7,857 nt of DNA from the NCBI GenBank assembly GCA_022706165.1, contig JAKJDA010000128.1:1-7857 (forward strand), written 5' to 3'. The translations under genes and the position numbers were made by a program. Positions 5,582-7,857 of the stretch are shown piece by piece. Each line of letters opens with the position of its first letter. Position 1 is the stretch's first letter. The stretch is from Candidatus Hydrogenedentota bacterium (GTDB lineage Bacteria > Hydrogenedentota > Hydrogenedentia > Hydrogenedentales > SLHB01). Below the pieces are notes generated by a model, which was given only the letters and a program-made list of their open reading frames with translations, was not told the origin of the DNA and searched no databases.

Positions 5582-6518
5582 ATGATGCGCCGGAACACGA
5601 GAAGCATCGCGCGGCATGCAGGCGGCATGGGCGTTGCCCTGCTGGTCGCCTTGGCGGCCGCCCGAGGATATGCGGCGGACGCCGTGACCCTGAAACCGGA
5701 AGCATACGTCAAAGGCCCGACGGTGCTGCTGGGCGACGTGGCCGAAGTCACCGGCGAAAACGCCGAAGCCCTCGCCTCGATCACCGTGGGAACGGCCGCC
5801 GTTCCCGGCGGAATCAAGCGCCTCGACGCTGCGCTGCTCGCCGCGCGCATCAAAAACGCCGGATTCAGCGACAACGACGTTCACATCACCGGCCCGCCCA
5901 GCGTGGTCGCCAAAACCCTGCGGGTCGAACTCACCAAAGAAATGATCGCCGAAGACCTGCGGCGTTTCATCCAAACAAAGGTTCCCTGGGAACCGGACGA
6001 CACCCTCATCGACGTCATTCCGCCGTCGCAGGACATCGCGGCGCCCGACGGCGAACTGAGCATAAACTGGATGCCTGCCGCGCAATACCGGTTCCTGGGG
6101 CCGGGCGTGTTTCGGGGCGATATCAAGGTGGACGGAACGCTCTGCCGCACGATCTCCTGCGACGGACATCCCCCGCGGCAAGGTCATCGCAGCGTCAGAC
6201 GTCGCGCTCGAGAAGCGTCCGCTTGCCCCCAACGCCGTCGATTCCGCGCAAAGCCTGGACGAAGTCGTCGGATTCGCGGCCAAATCCACGCTGCTGCCCG
6301 GTCAAGTCATCAGCACACGACATTTGCTGCCCAAGCAGGTCATCAAGCGCAACCAGACGGTGATCGTCGAGGCCCAATCGGGCGGCCTGGTCGTGCGGGC
6401 CCGGGCGCGCGCCATGACCGACGGCCGCGAAGGCGATATCGTCTCATGCCAAAACATGGAATCCAAAGAAGAATTCACGGGAATTGCACGAGCCGACGGC
6501 GTCGTGGCGGTCCCATAA
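5582..6518 (+). CDS. flgA: Flagellar P-ring assembly chaperone FlgA, reading frame broken near 6158-6165
   Basis: FlgA is a periplasmic chaperone for P-ring (FlgI) assembly. The first part (5582 to about 6157, 192 residues) has a signal peptide ending near RGYA (residue 31) and the N-terminal domain of long FlgA proteins (AYVKGPTVLLGDVAEVTG, then TAAVPGGIKRLD). It runs to VDGTLCRTIS. The homology then continues in the next frame from DIPRGKVIAASDV (6165 on) through LDEVVGFAAKSTLLPGQVI, RNQTVIVEAQSGGLVVRARA and a TAA stop at 6516-6518; this is the SAF-type C-terminal domain. Between the two parts the family normally has about 16 residues that are missing here, so the change looks like a deletion of roughly 38-50 nt with a length of 3n+2. 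The first frame happens to stay open to 7204 across flgH, which could mislead gene callers into a 540-residue product. The ATG at 5582 follows AGGAG. The break may be a mutation or an assembly error. The flgA stop overlaps the flgH ribosome site. Confidence 0.92.
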
Positions 6519-6530
6519 GGAGAAACGACT

Positions 6531-7169
6531 ATGCGCACGATCATAGGGTGTTGGGCGCTCGCCGCATGGTTCACGACGGGAGTGGCCTGCGCGGATTCGC
6601 TTTTCAACAAAAGAGCCTCCGACCAAGGCACGCTCATCTCCAACAAAAAGCCCGATTTCAAGATCGGCGACATCATCACGGTGCAGGTAGTCGAAAACAT
6701 CGACGCCTCCACCGAAGCAGACACCCACACGAAAAAAGACGGCAAGGTGGGAACCCAGGCCCCAGTGGCCGCCAATCCCTTCCTCATCTCGGAAGGCGTG
6801 GGCGGACTCAACATCATCTCGTCGAAACAGCTGCCGAATTGGGACATCAAAACCGGCAACGAACACAAAGCCACCGGATCCGAAACCCGCGCCAACAAAC
6901 TGATCACCACCGTAAGCTGCCTGGTCGAGGAAGTGATGGACAGCGGCAACCTGCGCATCGCCGGAGCCAAACGCGTGACCGTGAACCGCGAAGATTCGAA
7001 ACTGCTCGTGCGCGGAACCATTCGCGCGCGCGACGTGCGCCCGGGCAACACCATATTGTCAAGCCAAATCGCCAACGCCGAAATCGAACTCAAGGGACAG
7101 GGGTCGCTGTGGAACAACCAGCGCCGCGGCATCATCACGCGAATTCTCGATTGGTTCTCGCCTTTCTAA
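6531..7169 (+). CDS. flgH: Flagellar L-ring protein FlgH
   Basis: FlgH forms the ring that lines the passage of the rod through the outer membrane. The 212-residue product begins with an export signal and continues with SLFNKRASDQG, then FKIGDIITVQVVENIDAST (residues 43-61), the FlgH counterpart of the GD-hydrophobic-V-x-E-x-A-S core. GNLRIAGAKRVTVNRE and VRGTIRARDVRPGNTILSSQ follow, and the chain ends with RRGIITRILDWFSPF, the hallmark C terminus. It is slightly shorter than enteric FlgH (about 230). The signal region ends GVACAD: Cys20 could be lipidated as in other FlgH, but Gly at -3 makes a poor lipobox and ACA/D would suit signal peptidase I. The ATG at 6531 has a perfect AAGGAG seven to eight bases upstream, which overlaps the flgA stop. 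The gap from flgA is 12 bp and to flgI 31 bp, which indicates one transcript. Confidence 0.96.
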   Translation: MRTIIGCWALAAWFTTGVACADSLFNKRASDQGTLISNKKPDFKIGDIITVQVVENIDASTEADTHTKKDGKVGTQAPVAANPFLISEGVGGLNIISSKQLPNWDIKTGNEHKATGSETRANKLITTVSCLVEEVMDSGNLRIAGAKRVTVNREDSKLLVRGTIRARDVRPGNTILSSQIANAEIELKGQGSLWNNQRRGIITRILDWFSPF

Positions 7170-7200
7170 ACGGCGCGGGCAATATGCCAAGGGGGTATTC

Positions 7201-7857
7201 ATGATTTCTATGCGATGGCGGACATGGATGGCCGTGGCGGCGCTGGCAATCCTGGGCGCGCAGACGGCACAGGCCATGCGCCTCAAAGACCTGTGCGACA
7301 TCCAGGGAGCCCGCGGCAATGCCCTCACCGGCATCGGCTTGGTCATCGGTCTCGCCGGCACCGGCGACAAGACCCCCGCGGCCATCAACGCGCAACAGCG
7401 CATGTTGGACCGCCTCAACATCGACATCGCCAGCACCAAGGAACTGAAATCCGACAACGTCGCCGTCGTCATCGTCACAGCCACCTTTCCCGCATTCGCC
7501 AAAGAAGGAACGCGCATCGACGTGCAAGTCAGCTCGATCTACGACTGCAAAAGCCTGGAAGGCGGAACCCTCCTCGAAACCCTGATGTGCGGCATCGACA
7601 ACGAAACGTACGCCGTCGCGCAAGGACCAATCAGCATCGGCGGATTCAACGCCAGCGGCGGCGGAGGAGCCGCGTCCGTGCGAAAAAACCACGTAACCGC
7701 GGGCCGTGTCCCGATGGGAGCCTATATTGAACGCGAAATCCCTTCGACGATCACCGACGGCCAGCGGATATCGCTCCTGCTCAAACAACCCGATTTCACC
7801 ACCGCCAACAACATCCAGGAAGCATTGAACCAAACCTTTGGAGCGACCGCCGCCACG
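7201..7857 (+). CDS. flgI: Flagellar P-ring protein FlgI (5' part, cut by window end)
   Basis: FlgI forms the periplasmic P ring around the distal rod in the peptidoglycan layer. The frame is open from ATG 7201 to the window end, 219 codons out of a usual total near 350-370. The N terminus is a Sec signal peptide with a hydrophobic core (about 9-20) and a signal peptidase I site TAQA/M after residue 25. The mature protein starts MRLKDLCDIQGARGNALTG and continues GLVIGLAGTGDKT, the strongest FlgI signature. DNVAVVIVTATFPAFAKEGT, RIDVQVSSIYDCKSLEGG and TAGRVPMGAYIEREIP follow, all in family order. The start at 7201 follows AAGGGGGT four bases upstream; the ATG at 7210 is further from it and would shorten the signal peptide. 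Its chaperone gene flgA lies two genes upstream in the same operon. Confidence 0.97.
   Translation, partial: MISMRWRTWMAVAALAILGAQTAQAMRLKDLCDIQGARGNALTGIGLVIGLAGTGDKTPAAINAQQRMLDRLNIDIASTKELKSDNVAVVIVTATFPAFAKEGTRIDVQVSSIYDCKSLEGGTLLETLMCGIDNETYAVAQGPISIGGFNASGGGGAASVRKNHVTAGRVPMGAYIEREIPSTITDGQRISLLLKQPDFTTANNIQEALNQTFGATAAT

Noticed and set aside
4735..5874. 379-codon open frame on the minus strand opposite flgG and flgA
   Set aside because: It is fully antisense to the highly conserved FlgG and the start of FlgA, and its composition does not look like a folded protein family.
5582..7204. 540-codon open frame starting at flgA
   Set aside because: After about residue 193 it leaves the FlgA homology and becomes Arg/His-rich, running out of frame across flgH, whose own frame carries clear L-ring motifs. 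It is a frameshift read-through and not a fusion protein.
7215..7730. 171-codon plus-strand frame at the window end
   Set aside because: It is dominated by Arg and His and overlaps flgI out of frame. The flgI frame from 7201 has the signal peptide and the P-ring signature.

Overview
This window looks like chromosome of a high-GC (about 60% by eye), Gram-negative, motile bacterium with an anaerobic respiratory option. Genes for both the L ring (flgH) and the P ring (flgI) imply an outer membrane and peptidoglycan layer. NrfH and NrfA imply respiratory reduction of nitrite to ammonia. flgA lies between flgG and flgH, an order unlike that of enteric bacteria and common in delta-proteobacteria and several deep-branching phyla. 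A strong sigma-54-type promoter precedes the flagellar genes. The sequence alone does not fix the phylum; a delta-proteobacterium-like, planctomycete-like or Hydrogenedentes-like source would all fit.

Layout. At 2-364 (+) is the 3' end of an unrecognised gene. Its stop overlaps by 6 bp the stop of gmd (359-1363, -), which encodes GDP-mannose 4,6-dehydratase. A 173-bp gap follows, then nrfA (1537-2931, -) and nrfH (2973-3422, -), which form an nrfHA operon. A 563-bp non-coding region (3423-3985) separates nrfH from a divergent flagellar rod and ring operon on the plus strand: flgF (3986-4738), flgG (4768-5559), flgA (5582-6518, frame broken near 6158-6165), flgH (6531-7169) and the first 219 codons of flgI (7201 to the window end).

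How the genes work together. NrfH is a membrane-anchored tetrahaem quinol dehydrogenase that passes electrons to the pentahaem nitrite reductase NrfA. FlgF and FlgG build the proximal and distal parts of the flagellar rod. FlgI forms the P ring with the help of the periplasmic chaperone FlgA, and FlgH forms the L ring. gmd makes the GDP-6-deoxyhexose precursor for surface glycans and has no visible link to its neighbours.

The points most worth a second look are the broken flgA frame, which seems to have lost about 13-16 codons as well as its phase; the sigma-54-type promoter at 3667-3683 followed by a long leader rich in inverted repeats; an NrfA whose catalytic haem motif is CXXCH instead of CXXCK; and an inverted repeat centred on the putative -35 element of nrfHA. 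I found no mobile element, CRISPR array, tRNA or rRNA, and nothing that amounts to a wholly new multi-gene system.
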